Of a stretch of 64,000 bases of DNA, positions 1 through 7,908 are shown piece by piece (within the stretch, counting starts at the first letter, position 1; every line of letters begins with the position of its first letter). The notes beneath the pieces were generated by a model, which was not told where the DNA came from, did not search any database, and worked only from the letters and a program-made list of their open reading frames with translations. A program made the position numbers and the translations under genes. Source of the stretch: Amycolatopsis alba DSM 44262 (GTDB taxonomy: Bacteria; Actinomycetota; Actinomycetes; Mycobacteriales; Pseudonocardiaceae); NCBI RefSeq assembly GCF_000384215.1, contig NZ_KB913032.1, positions 9,323,605 through 9,387,604 of the forward strand. The letters run 5' to 3'.

Positions 1-597
1 TACGGCGAAGGTGACGGACCCGGCGAGAACATCCCGACCTGGCTGGTGTTCGACCAGCGCAACCGCAACCGGTACATGTTCACCGGCCTCGGCCCGCGCC
101 AGCCACTACCCGGCCGGTGGTTCAAAGCGGGCATCGCGGTCAAAGCGAGCACGATCGCGAAACTCGCCGAGCGGATCGAGGTCCCGGCCGAAGCGCTGGA
201 GAACACCGTGCGGCGGTTCAACGGCTTCGCGAAGAGCGGCGTGGACGAGGACTTCCACCGCGGGCGCAGCGCGTACGACCACTACTACGGCGACCCGCGG
301 AACAAGCCCAACCCGAGCCTGGGCCCGCTGGACGTCGCGCCGTACTACGCGGTGAAGATCGTGCCCGGCGACCTGGGCACCAAGGGCGGTTTGCGGACCG
401 ATCCGCACGCGCGTGTCCTGCGCGAAGACGGTTCGGTGATCGACGGACTTTACGCGGCGGGCAACACGAGCGCGGCGGTGATGGGCCGCACCTACGCCGG
501 CCCCGGCGCGACGATCGGCCCGGCGATGGTGTTCGGCTACCTTGCGGCCGAGCACCTCGCGAAGCAAGATCACGGTCAAACGGGAGGCAGCCGATGA
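1..597 (+). CDS. kstD: 3-ketosteroid delta1-dehydrogenase (5' end missing)
   Basis: The 198 C-terminal residues of an FAD-dependent 3-oxosteroid 1-dehydrogenase; the reading frame is open from base 1, so the FAD Rossmann N-terminus lies outside the window. The enzyme introduces the C1-C2 double bond into ring A of 3-ketosteroids. The tail carries the family signature YAAGNTSAAVMGRTYAGPGATIG, split here as YAAGNTSAAVMG then RTYAGPGATIG, where the Tyr and the Gly after Pro are the residues known to drive keto-enol tautomerisation of the 3-keto group. Its stop overlaps the kshA start (ATGA), so the two genes are translationally coupled. The kshA neighbour makes fumarate reductase or another FAD flavoprotein unlikely. 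Confidence 0.93.
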   Translation, partial: YGEGDGPGENIPTWLVFDQRNRNRYMFTGLGPRQPLPGRWFKAGIAVKASTIAKLAERIEVPAEALENTVRRFNGFAKSGVDEDFHRGRSAYDHYYGDPRNKPNPSLGPLDVAPYYAVKIVPGDLGTKGGLRTDPHARVLREDGSVIDGLYAAGNTSAAVMGRTYAGPGATIGPAMVFGYLAAEHLAKQDHGQTGGSR

Positions 598-1733
598 CGA
601 CGGAATCCGTACGGCAGATCGACGCGGGCGCGCTCCCTTCGCGGTTCGCGCGCGGCTGGCACTGTCTCGGCCTGGCCGAGTCGTTCCGGGACGGGAAGCC
701 GCACGCCATCACGGCGTTCGGGACGAAACTGGTGGTCTTCGCCGATTCGTCCGGCAAGCTGAACGTGCTCGACGGGTACTGCCGCCATATGGGCGGCGAC
801 CTCACCCAGGGCGAGGTCAAGGGCGACGAGATCGCCTGCCCGTTCCACGACTGGCGCTGGAACGGCAACGGCAAATGCGTCTCGATCCCCTACGCCAAGC
901 GGGTTCCGCTGCGCGCGCGGACGAAGACGTGGCAGGTGCTGGAGGAGAACAAGCAGCTGTTCGTCTGGCACGACCCGGAGGGCAACCCGCCGCCCGAGGA
1001 CGTCGTCATCCCGCGGATCGAGGGCGTGTTCACCGGCGAGTGGAGCAACTGGACCTGGGACTCGGTGCTGATCGAGGGCTCCAACTGCCGCGAGATCATC
1101 GACAACATGGTCGACATGGCGCACTTCTTCTACATCCACTACGCCTTCCCGACCTACTTCAAGAACGTGTTCGAGGGGCATGTCGCCACCCAGTACCTGA
1201 ACACGAAGGGCCGCCCGGACAAGGGAATGGCGTCCAACTACGGCGGCGAGGAGAACCTGCTGCGGTCGGAGGCGTCGTACTTCGGGCCCTCGTACATGAT
1301 CAACAAGCTGCTCAACACATACCAGGGTTTCGAGATCGAGAACGTGCTGATCAACTGCCACTACCCGGTCACCGAGAACTCGTTCGTGCTGCAGTGGGGC
1401 GTGAGCGTGAAGAAGTTCGAGGGCGTCTCCGACGAGCACGCGGACAAGATCGCCGGCAAGTTCGCCAAGGGCATCGGCGTCGGCTTCCTGCAGGACGTGG
1501 AGATCTGGCGCAACAAGACCCGGATCGACAACCCGTTGCTGTGCGAAGAGGACGGGCCGGTCTACCAGCTGCGTCGCTGGTACGACCAGTTCTATGTGGA
1601 CGCCGCCGACGTCACCGAGGACATGACCCAGCGCTTCGAGTTCGAAGTGGACACCAGCCGCGCCAACGAGGTCTGGGCGGCGGAGGTGGCCGACAACCTG
1701 GCGAGGCAGCAGGCGGAAGAGGCCGGGGTGTGA
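594..1733 (+). CDS. kshA: 3-ketosteroid 9alpha-hydroxylase, oxygenase component
   Basis: A 379-residue Rieske non-haem iron oxygenase that adds the 9alpha-hydroxyl group; together with KstD this opens ring B of androstenedione. The Rieske [2Fe-2S] ligands are visible as C63-x-H65 and C82-x2-H85. The mononuclear iron site appears as DNMVDMAHFFYIH, with the two His ligands four residues apart. Length and spacing match mycobacterial and rhodococcal KshA. The ATG at 594 gives the ATGA overlap with kstD and a complete Rieske domain; longer upstream readings run through kstD in the wrong frame. Electrons should come from the KshB gene two positions downstream. Confidence 0.96.
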   Translation: MTTESVRQIDAGALPSRFARGWHCLGLAESFRDGKPHAITAFGTKLVVFADSSGKLNVLDGYCRHMGGDLTQGEVKGDEIACPFHDWRWNGNGKCVSIPYAKRVPLRARTKTWQVLEENKQLFVWHDPEGNPPPEDVVIPRIEGVFTGEWSNWTWDSVLIEGSNCREIIDNMVDMAHFFYIHYAFPTYFKNVFEGHVATQYLNTKGRPDKGMASNYGGEENLLRSEASYFGPSYMINKLLNTYQGFEIENVLINCHYPVTENSFVLQWGVSVKKFEGVSDEHADKIAGKFAKGIGVGFLQDVEIWRNKTRIDNPLLCEEDGPVYQLRRWYDQFYVDAADVTEDMTQRFEFEVDTSRANEVWAAEVADNLARQQAEEAGV

Positions 1734-1990
1734 AGCCCGAAACCGTCGAGTTCCTCACCGCCGGGCTGCGGCCGCTGAACTGCCGCTCGTGCGGGACGTG
1801 CGTGCTGGTCAAGAAGAACAGCATGCAGCACACCAGCATCCAGTGGACGAGCGACGCGTCACGGAGCTGCCCGGTGTTCGCGGAGCAGAAGGCCGCCGGA
1901 GCGCAGACGGCGTTGCTCGACACCTGCGGCAATCTCAGCGAAAGCATCGAGATCGCCTTGAAGGACGGCCTGCTGGAGGTGCCCGAATGA
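1730..1990 (+). CDS. Small Cys-rich protein between kshA and kshB
   Basis: An 86-residue protein that I do not recognise as a named family. It starts at GTG 1730, overlapping the kshA stop (GTGA), and ends in an ATGA overlap with kshB, so it is embedded in one translationally coupled unit. Five cysteines stand out: C18, C21 and C24 in the cluster NCRSCGTC, plus C47 and C66. This resembles a metal or iron-sulfur site more than a structural zinc ribbon, but the spacing is not that of a classical ferredoxin. No signal peptide or membrane segment is seen. Its position between oxygenase and reductase suggests a role in electron transfer or assembly; that is inference only. Confidence 0.8.
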   Translation: MKPETVEFLTAGLRPLNCRSCGTCVLVKKNSMQHTSIQWTSDASRSCPVFAEQKAAGAQTALLDTCGNLSESIEIALKDGLLEVPE

Positions 1991-3012
1991 GCGGTCCCGT
2001 CACCGTGACCGTGGCCGAGGTGATCACCGAGACCGCCGACGCGCGCTCGATCGTGTTCGAGATCCCGGCCGAGCACGCCTCCGTTTTCGCATACACGCCA
2101 GGGCAGTTCCTCACCGTCCGGGTGCCGAGCGAGCGGACCGGATCGGTGGCCCGCTGCTACTCGCTCTCCAGCGCGCCACACGAGAACCGCGTCCAGGTCA
2201 CCGTCAAACGCACCGCCGACGGCTACGGCTCGAACTGGCTCTGCGACAACCTCCAGGCGGGCCAGGAGGTCCAGGTCCTGCCGCCGGCCGGGGTATTCAG
2301 TCCCGCGTCGCTCGACGAGGACTTCCTGCTGCTCGCGGGTGGCAGCGGCATCACGCCGGTGATGTCGATCCTCAAGTCCGCGCTGGAGCACGGGACCGGC
2401 AGGGTGGTCCTGCTCTACGCCAATCGCGACGAAGCGTCGGTCATCTTCGCGAAGGAACTCACGGACCTCGCCACGAAGCACGCGGACCGGCTGGTCGTGC
2501 TGCACTGGCTGGAGAGCCTGCAAGGGCTGCCGACCGAGGCGCATCTGCGCGCGCTGGTGTCGCCGTACACCGCGCACGAGGCGTTCATCTGCGGCCCTGG
2601 TCCGTTCATGGACGCCGCGCGCACGGTACTCAAGGAGCTCGGGCTGCCGCGCAAACGCATCCACCTGGAGCGGTTCCTGTCCCTCGGCGGGAATCCGTTC
2701 GAGGTGGCCGAGCCCGTCGCCGTCGAAGAGGCCGAGAGCCCTGCGGCGGTCGAAGTCACTCTCGACGGCGAGACCAGGAAGCTCGACTGGCCGCGCCGGA
2801 CGAAACTGCTGGACCTGTTGCTGGAAAAGGGTTTCGACGCGCCGTATTCCTGCCGCGAGGGCCAGTGCAGCGCCTGCGCCTGCCGGATCACCTCCGGCGA
2901 GGTGAAGATGCTGCACAACGAGGTCCTCGACGGCGACGACATCGCCGAAGGCATCGTGCTGGCGTGCCAGTCCCTGCCGCTGACCGACGAGGTCACCGTC
3001 ACCTACGAGTAG
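1987..3012 (+). CDS. kshB: 3-ketosteroid 9alpha-hydroxylase, reductase component
   Basis: A 341-residue flavin reductase with the order FAD-binding barrel, NAD-binding domain, C-terminal plant-type [2Fe-2S] ferredoxin. The FAD motif RCYSLSS lies near residue 58, the nucleotide-binding GGSGITPVMS near 119, and the cluster ligands form C-x4-C-x2-C (CREGQCSAC) with the fourth Cys in LACQS near the end. It passes NADH electrons to KshA. The ATG at 1987 overlaps the stop of the small Cys-rich gene. Related phenylacetate-CoA or HsaB-type reductases share the fold, but the kshA context decides the assignment. Confidence 0.94.
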   Translation: MSGPVTVTVAEVITETADARSIVFEIPAEHASVFAYTPGQFLTVRVPSERTGSVARCYSLSSAPHENRVQVTVKRTADGYGSNWLCDNLQAGQEVQVLPPAGVFSPASLDEDFLLLAGGSGITPVMSILKSALEHGTGRVVLLYANRDEASVIFAKELTDLATKHADRLVVLHWLESLQGLPTEAHLRALVSPYTAHEAFICGPGPFMDAARTVLKELGLPRKRIHLERFLSLGGNPFEVAEPVAVEEAESPAAVEVTLDGETRKLDWPRRTKLLDLLLEKGFDAPYSCREGQCSACACRITSGEVKMLHNEVLDGDDIAEGIVLACQSLPLTDEVTVTYE

Positions 3013-3022
3013 GAGTTCTCCC

Positions 3023-3886
3023 GTGCCCATCGATCCTTCGGTCGCGATCGGCGCCGACCTCGGCGAGGTGAGCTTCGCCTGGACCGCGTCGGACGTGCAG
3101 CTCTACCACCTGGCCCTGGGCGCCGGATCGGATCCGATGAGCCCGCGGGAGCTGCGCTACACCTACGAGGACGGCCTCCAGGTACTGCCGACGTTCGCCA
3201 CCGTGGCGGCGAACCTGCGCGTGTTCGAACCACCCGCGGTCTCCTTCCCCGGCGTCGAGGTCGACCTCGGGAAGGTGCTGCACGGCAAGCAGGAGGTCAT
3301 CGCGCACCGGCCGATCCCGACGTCGGGCAAGGCCGTGGCGCGGACGCGGATCGTCGACGTCTTCGACAAGGGCAAGGCGGCCGTGATCGTGAACGAGACG
3401 GTCGCCACCGACTCCGGCGGAACTCCACTGTGGACACTGCGGTCGAGTATTTTCGCCCGTGGCGAAGGGGGTTTCGGCGGCGAACGCGGCCCGTCCGATC
3501 GCGTCGAGCTCCCGTCGCGGGAGCCGGACGCGGTCATCGACACCCCGACGTTGCCGCAGCAGGCGCTGCTCTACCGGCTCTGCGGGGACCGCAATCCCCT
3601 GCACGCCGATCCCGCGTTCGCCGCGGCGTCCGGGTTCGACAAGCCGATCCTGCACGGCCTGTGCACTTACGGCGTCATCGCGAAGGCCGTCACCGACGAG
3701 TTCCTCGACGGCGACACCTCCCGCGTCGCGTCGTTCTCGGCCAAGTTCGCCGGCGTCGTCTTCCCCGGCGAGCCGCTGCGGACCCGCGTTTGGCGTGAGC
3801 CCGCCGGGCTGCTGATCACGACGACGGCGCCGGATCGGGACGAGGCTCCCGTTCTTTCCGACACTTTCTTGACCACGACAGACTGA
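3023..3886 (+). CDS. MaoC-like (R)-specific enoyl-CoA hydratase
   Basis: A 287-residue double hot-dog hydratase of the HSD17B4/hydratase-2 type. The C-terminal half has the catalytic motif GDRNPLHADP (D189 and H194), followed by GFDKPILHGL. The GTG at 3023 lies ten bases after the kshB stop, with GGAG at 3012-3015 as ribosome site, so the gene belongs to the kstD-ksh operon. In Mycobacterium tuberculosis an enzyme of this type (Rv3538) also adjoins kstD and hydrates the sterol side-chain enoyl-CoA. The same role is likely here but rests on synteny and family rather than on residues that define the substrate. Confidence 0.88.
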   Translation: MPIDPSVAIGADLGEVSFAWTASDVQLYHLALGAGSDPMSPRELRYTYEDGLQVLPTFATVAANLRVFEPPAVSFPGVEVDLGKVLHGKQEVIAHRPIPTSGKAVARTRIVDVFDKGKAAVIVNETVATDSGGTPLWTLRSSIFARGEGGFGGERGPSDRVELPSREPDAVIDTPTLPQQALLYRLCGDRNPLHADPAFAAASGFDKPILHGLCTYGVIAKAVTDEFLDGDTSRVASFSAKFAGVVFPGEPLRTRVWREPAGLLITTTAPDRDEAPVLSDTFLTTTD

Positions 3887-3929
3887 ATCATCGTTCCCGC
3901 TGGTAGCGGGTCTGGCTAGACTCGGCCGG

Positions 3930-4688
3930 GTGCGCCCCTTGATCTCGGACCCCTATGCCGAACTCGGCCGGGACTACGCGCGATCAAGACGTCCGGACCC
4001 CCGGATCGCGGCCGCCGTGACAGCCGCTCTCGGCGACGCGCGCTCGGTGGTCAACGTCGGCGCCGGAGCCGGTTCCTACGAGCCGGGTGATCGCGACGTG
4101 GTCGCCGTCGAGCCGTCTTCGCGGATGATCGCGCAGCGTCCGGCCACCGCGGCCGCCGCCGTCCAGGCCTGCGCGGAAGGACTGCCCTTCCCCGACGGTG
4201 CCTTCGACGCCGCCCTGGCGGTGCTCACCGTGCACCACTGGACGGACGTGACCGCCGGGCTGGCCGAGTTGCGGCGGGTGTCGCGCCGCCAGGTGATCGT
4301 GACCTGGGACCAGGCGGTGTTCGCGCGGTTCTGGCTGGTGCGGGACTACCTGCCGGAGATCGCCGAGCACGAGAGCCGGCTCGCCTGCCTCGACAGGATC
4401 GTCGAGGAACTGAGCGCGGCGGGCGAGACGCCGACGGTGGCACCCCTTCCGGTGCCCTCGGACTGCGTCGACGGGTTCCTCGGCGCGTATTGGCGCAGGC
4501 CGGAGGCCTACCTGTCCGAGCGGGTGCGCGCGGGGATGTCCGGTGTGGCGCTGCTGGACCAGAACGTCGTCGCCGACGCCGTCGGCCGGTTGCGCGCCGA
4601 CCTCGCCGACGGGCACTGGCACCGGCATCACGTCGGCCTGCTGGGCCGGACGGAACTCGACCTGGGATACCGGCTCGTCACTACGTGA
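3930..4688 (+). CDS. Class I SAM-dependent methyltransferase
   Basis: A 252-residue protein with a GTG start 43 bases after the hydratase. Motif I is VNVGAGAGSYEP near residues 37-48, followed by the acidic VVAVEPSSRM strand that binds the SAM ribose. PFPDGAFDAALAVLTVHHW is the post-I/motif II region of the Methyltransf_11 group. The substrate cannot be inferred: the target-recognition part has no motif I can place. It is co-directional with the ksh operon but need not be part of it. No membrane or export signals are seen. Confidence 0.8.
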   Translation: MRPLISDPYAELGRDYARSRRPDPRIAAAVTAALGDARSVVNVGAGAGSYEPGDRDVVAVEPSSRMIAQRPATAAAAVQACAEGLPFPDGAFDAALAVLTVHHWTDVTAGLAELRRVSRRQVIVTWDQAVFARFWLVRDYLPEIAEHESRLACLDRIVEELSAAGETPTVAPLPVPSDCVDGFLGAYWRRPEAYLSERVRAGMSGVALLDQNVVADAVGRLRADLADGHWHRHHVGLLGRTELDLGYRLVTT

Positions 4689-4961
4689 CCGCGCCAGGTG
4701 GCGGAGCTGAGAGGTGCCCCGGCAAAGGACGCCATGCCTGAACCCGCCCCGGCCGAAGGCCCCGCTATCGCGGTGGCAGGACGCCCTGTACGGGCATCGT
4801 GACGTAGATGACCAGGCAGCGTCCTGCCGACGTCGATCGCGGACGCGGGTTCACCACGTGATTCAGTACACAATGGACGGCTCTCGCCGCGTGGACGGCG
4901 GTCGACCTCCGCTGCGAGGCGTGGTATTCATGGCTTTCGTGACAGCGAGGACGGGGGCGGC

Positions 4962-5417
4962 ATGACGGCGGAGTACTTCGTGGTCCGTGGCCAGGTGGAG
5001 AAGGGCGATCAGCGGGGCAGGGAACTGGGCTTCCCGACCGCCAACATCGCGCTGCGCGACCAGGACGGCCAGGTCGGCGACGGAGTGTGGGCGGGCTGGG
5101 CCGAACGCGCCGACGGCACGCGGATCGCGGCCGCGGTCTCGGTCGGCAGGCGGCCGACGTACTACGGCGCGGACGGCTACCGGCTCGTCGAGGCGCATCT
5201 GCTGGACTTCAGCGGCGACCTCTACGGCGAGGTGCTGACCGTGTGGCTCGGGCACCACCTGCGGGAGCAGAAGGCGTACCCGTCGTCGGAGGCGCTGATC
5301 ACCGCGCTCGACAAGGACATCGCCGACGCGGGCAAGTGGGCCGCGGACAACCCGGCCGAGGACCTGCCGGACGCGGGCAGCGCCGAGGACGGGGTCGTGC
5401 GCCGGATCGCCGCCTGA
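4962..5417 (+). CDS. Free-standing riboflavin kinase domain protein
   Basis: A 151-residue protein equivalent to the C-terminal flavokinase half of bacterial RibF, without the N-terminal FAD synthetase domain. The ATP/Mg-binding signature GRELGFPTANI (residues 19-29) and the EAHLLDFSGDLYGE segment carrying the catalytic Glu are both present. The likely reaction is riboflavin plus ATP to FMN. The ATG at 4962 follows a GGGGG stretch at a good distance. A full-length ribF would normally exist elsewhere in the genome, so this is probably an extra copy. Several flavoproteins lie around it (KstD, KshB, acyl-CoA dehydrogenases), but no operon link is visible. Confidence 0.82.
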   Translation: MTAEYFVVRGQVEKGDQRGRELGFPTANIALRDQDGQVGDGVWAGWAERADGTRIAAAVSVGRRPTYYGADGYRLVEAHLLDFSGDLYGEVLTVWLGHHLREQKAYPSSEALITALDKDIADAGKWAADNPAEDLPDAGSAEDGVVRRIAA

Positions 5418-5430
5418 GCTGCCGGGCGCA

Positions 5431-5489
5431 CGTGTCGCGAAAGCCACTTTCGCGACGCCTGGTGTCTCGAAAGTGGCTTTCGCGACACG
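5431..5489. repeat. Intergenic inverted repeat, family A
   Basis: Perfect 22-base arms (5431-5452 and 5468-5489) built around the core GAAAGCCACTTTCG, with a 15-base loop. It lies 14 bases after the riboflavin kinase stop, between convergent genes. There is no T-tract on either side. It could be a bidirectional terminator or a dispersed palindromic element; a sister copy is at 14901-14959. Confidence 0.85.
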
Positions 5490-5526
5490 CCTCCTTGGTC
5501 TGGCTCACCCCGTGCACGCCAGCCCA

Positions 5527-5581
5527 TGTAGTGAAGGCCTCCTTCACTACCTTCAGGGTAGGCAAGGAGGCCTTCGCTACA
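5527..5581. repeat. Intergenic inverted repeat, GTGAAGGCCTCCTT type
   Basis: Arms of 18 bases (5527-5544 and 5564-5581) with one G-T wobble pair. Its core, GAAGGCCTCCTT, is related to the family B repeats at 37658, 58489 and 60788. It is the second of three hairpins in this convergent gap. Confidence 0.8.
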
Positions 5582-5603
5582 TCCGGCCTAGTCTGTCGCG
5601 GAC

Positions 5604-5656
5604 GTTGTGAAAGCCACTTTCGCAACGTTGAGTGTCTCGAAAGTGGCTTTCGCAAC
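5604..5656. repeat. Intergenic inverted repeat, family A variant
   Basis: Arms of 19 bases (5604-5622 and 5638-5656) with the same GAAAGCCACTTTCG core as 5431-5489, but with outer bases changed on both arms so that pairing is kept (GTTG/CAAC instead of GTCG/CGAC, one wobble). Compensated changes of this kind suggest that the folded form matters. It ends 44 bases before the stop of the DUF5134 gene. Confidence 0.82.
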
Positions 5657-5700
5657 ATGCGGGACGCCACACACGGCGCGTTTAGTCCTCTGAGTGCCCG

Positions 5701-6270
5701 TCAGAGGGCCGCGCCGATGAGCATGTAGCCCATCCCGGCGCCCATGATCACCCGGCACACGCGGCGCGAGACCTGACCCTCGCCCGCGGTTCCCCGCGCC
5801 GCCAGGACACCGGCGCGCACCGCGTCCACCGCGAAATACGCGGCCACCGCACCGAAGACCAGCGAAAGCCACAGCGCCGAAACGCCGCCGGGGCCGGACA
5901 TCACCAGCCACGGACCGTGCGAGACCTCGCTGTGCGGCATGAACGTCACCATGAACAGCATCGCGGTGGCGGAGACCGCGTGATGCCCGCAGGAGGCGTG
6001 CCCGGACCGCCGTCCCTTCCACCACGAGACGGCGAACCAGCCCGCCGTCAGGGCGAGTACCGCCTGCCAGCCCGCGGCGGGAATGGGGCCGCCGACCGGG
6101 GACAGCATCGCGACCATGCCGACGACGAGCAGCAGTTCGGCCAGATCTCCGTTGCGGACGGCCGCGCCATGGCGGCCGTAGTCCAGCCGGACGAGTCTCA
6201 GCACGCACGGCAGGACCAGCGCGGCGAACACCGCGGTCAGGGCCCACGCGACGACGAGTGGTCCAGACAT
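5701..6270 (-). CDS. DUF5134 integral membrane protein
   Basis: A 189-residue actinobacterial membrane protein with about five hydrophobic segments, starting with PLVVAWALTAVFAALVLPCV at the N-terminus. It has the family's His-rich patch HASCGHHAVSATAMLFMVTFMPHS in mid-sequence (written here as HASCGHHAVSA and MLFMVTFMPHS), which might bind a metal. No function is established for the family. The ATG at 6270 is preceded by GGAGGT on the coding strand. The gene is convergent with the riboflavin kinase gene and separated from ltp2 by about 70 bases. Confidence 0.8.
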   Translation of the reverse strand: MSGPLVVAWALTAVFAALVLPCVLRLVRLDYGRHGAAVRNGDLAELLLVVGMVAMLSPVGGPIPAAGWQAVLALTAGWFAVSWWKGRRSGHASCGHHAVSATAMLFMVTFMPHSEVSHGPWLVMSGPGGVSALWLSLVFGAVAAYFAVDAVRAGVLAARGTAGEGQVSRRVCRVIMGAGMGYMLIGAAL

Positions 6271-6343
6271 GTCACCTCCTGGCCGGTATGCCTCTCACCG
6301 TCTCAGGTGGCGCACTAGTACACCAGCGGGCATTGAGGTGATC

Positions 6344-7513
6344 TCAGCCCGCGGTCAAGACCAGTCCGCTCGTAGGTACGCCGGTTCCGGCGGTCACGAG
6401 CACCCGCGCGGCCCCGTCGACCTGGTTGACGGCGTCGCCCCGCAACTGCCGGACCCCTTCGGCGATCCCGTTCATCCCGTGGATGTAGGCCTCCCCCAGC
6501 TGCCCGCCGTGCGGGTTGAGCGGGAGTTTCCCGTCGAGTTCCAGGGTGCCACCGCCGATGAAGTCCTTGGCCTCGCCCTTCCCGCAGAAGCCGAGTTCCT
6601 CAAGCTGCATCAGGACATAAGGGGTGAAGTGGTCGTACAGCACGGCGAGATCCATGTCACCGGGCCCGAGCCCGGACTGCTCCCACAGCTGCCGCCCCAC
6701 GACGCCCATCTCGGGCAGCGCCGGGAGATCGTCGCGGTAGTAGCTGGTCATCACGTACTGGTCCGGACCACTCCCCTGCGCGGCCGCCGCGATCACGGCG
6801 GGCCGGTGCGGCAGGTCGCGCGCCCGTTCGGCGCTGGTGATCACCAGGGCGACCCCGCCGTCGCTCTCCTGACAGCAGTCCAGCAGGTGCAGCGGTTCGG
6901 CGACCCAGCGGGACGCCTGATGCTCTTCGAGCGTGATCGGCTTGCCGTAGAACCAGGCCTTCGGGTTCGTCGCCGCGCGGGCGCGGTCGATGACGGCCAC
7001 CCGGCCGAAGTCCTCGCTGGTCGCGCCGTACTCGTGCATGTAGCGCCGGGCGAGCATGGCGACGGTCGCGGCGGGCGTCGCGATCCCCATCGGGTAATGG
7101 AACGCGTTGTCGACGCCGGAGGAGTTCACCTGTCCCGCCGCGGCCGAGGACACCTGCCCGAACCGCATCCCGGACCGTTCGTTGAAAGCCCGGTACGCGA
7201 CGACGACGTCCGCGACGCCGGTCGCGACGGCCATCGCGGCCTGCTGCACGGTCGCCGCCGCCGCGCCGCCGCCGTAGTGGATCCGGCTGAAGAACTTGAG
7301 TTCGGGGATGCCGAGTTCCCGCGCCACGGCGATCTCGCTGTTGCCGTCCATGGTGAACGACACCAGACCGTCCACATCGGACGCTTCAAGGCCCGCGTCG
7401 GCCAGCGCCGCCGAGACCGCCTCCGCCGCCAAACGAAGCTCGCTGCGCCCCGAATCCTTGGAGAACTCCGTCGCGCCGATCCCGGCGATCGCCGCCCGTC
7501 CGGACAGGGTCAT
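6344..7513 (-). CDS. ltp2: Thiolase-like retro-aldolase, sterol side chain
   Basis: A 389-residue thiolase-superfamily protein of the SCPx/lipid-transfer-thiolase type. In mycobacteria Ltp2, acting with the C-terminal domain of ChsH2, cleaves 17-hydroxy-3-oxo-pregnene-carboxyl-CoA into androstenedione and propionyl-CoA. Family segments seen are VDGLVSFTMDG, NPHGGQLGEAYIHGMNG and YDHFTPYVLMQLE; the active-site Cys of degradative thiolases is replaced by the SCPx-like pattern. The start is ATG 7513 in a TGATG overlap with chsH1; the GTG at 7516 is an equally coupled alternative. It is the last gene of the igr-type operon. Confidence 0.9.
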   Translation of the reverse strand: MTLSGRAAIAGIGATEFSKDSGRSELRLAAEAVSAALADAGLEASDVDGLVSFTMDGNSEIAVARELGIPELKFFSRIHYGGGAAAATVQQAAMAVATGVADVVVAYRAFNERSGMRFGQVSSAAAGQVNSSGVDNAFHYPMGIATPAATVAMLARRYMHEYGATSEDFGRVAVIDRARAATNPKAWFYGKPITLEEHQASRWVAEPLHLLDCCQESDGGVALVITSAERARDLPHRPAVIAAAAQGSGPDQYVMTSYYRDDLPALPEMGVVGRQLWEQSGLGPGDMDLAVLYDHFTPYVLMQLEELGFCGKGEAKDFIGGGTLELDGKLPLNPHGGQLGEAYIHGMNGIAEGVRQLRGDAVNQVDGAARVLVTAGTGVPTSGLVLTAG

Positions 7514-7908
7514 CACTCGCCTCCCAGCGTGATCGCCACGGTGCCCACCACATGTTCGCCGAGACCGTCCACTCCGGACACCGCGATCACCACGTCGTCA
7601 CCGTCGCGTTCCGTCACCCGGCCGGTGAAAGTCAGAGTGTCACCGGCGTAGCAGGGCACACCGAGCCGGATCTTGATCGACCGCACGAACGCCTCCGGTC
7701 CCGCCCAGTCGGTGACGAACCGCTGCACCAGGCCGGTGTCGGTGAGGATGTTGAGGAAGATGTCCTTCGACCCGCGCCGCACGGCGGCATCGCGGTCATG
7801 GTGGACATCCTGGAAATCCCGTGTCGCCAGCGCGGTGCTCACCACGAAGGTCGGGGTGGCCTCGATCGTCAGCGGCGGCAGCTCGGTGCCGACCGAACAG
7901 TCTTTCAT
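7513..7908 (-). CDS. chsH1: MaoC-like hydratase subunit ChsH1
   Basis: A 131-residue single hot-dog protein carrying the catalytic hydratase motif ATRDFQDVHHDRDAA (Asp and His of the MaoC site). In mycobacteria ChsH1 pairs with the MaoC domain of ChsH2 to hydrate the delta17(20) enoyl-CoA intermediate. The ATG at 7908 overlaps the chsH2 stop (ATGA). A longer in-frame reading to 8133 merely overlays chsH2, and 131 residues is the family length. The gene is coupled on both sides within the igr-type operon. Confidence 0.92.
   Translation of the reverse strand: MKDCSVGTELPPLTIEATPTFVVSTALATRDFQDVHHDRDAAVRRGSKDIFLNILTDTGLVQRFVTDWAGPEAFVRSIKIRLGVPCYAGDTLTFTGRVTERDGDDVVIAVSGVDGLGEHVVGTVAITLGGE

Noticed and set aside
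4714..4965. 83-codon open frame between methyltransferase and riboflavin kinase genes
   Set aside because: No ribosome site, composition typical of non-coding DNA; the gap of 273 bases is left as intergenic.
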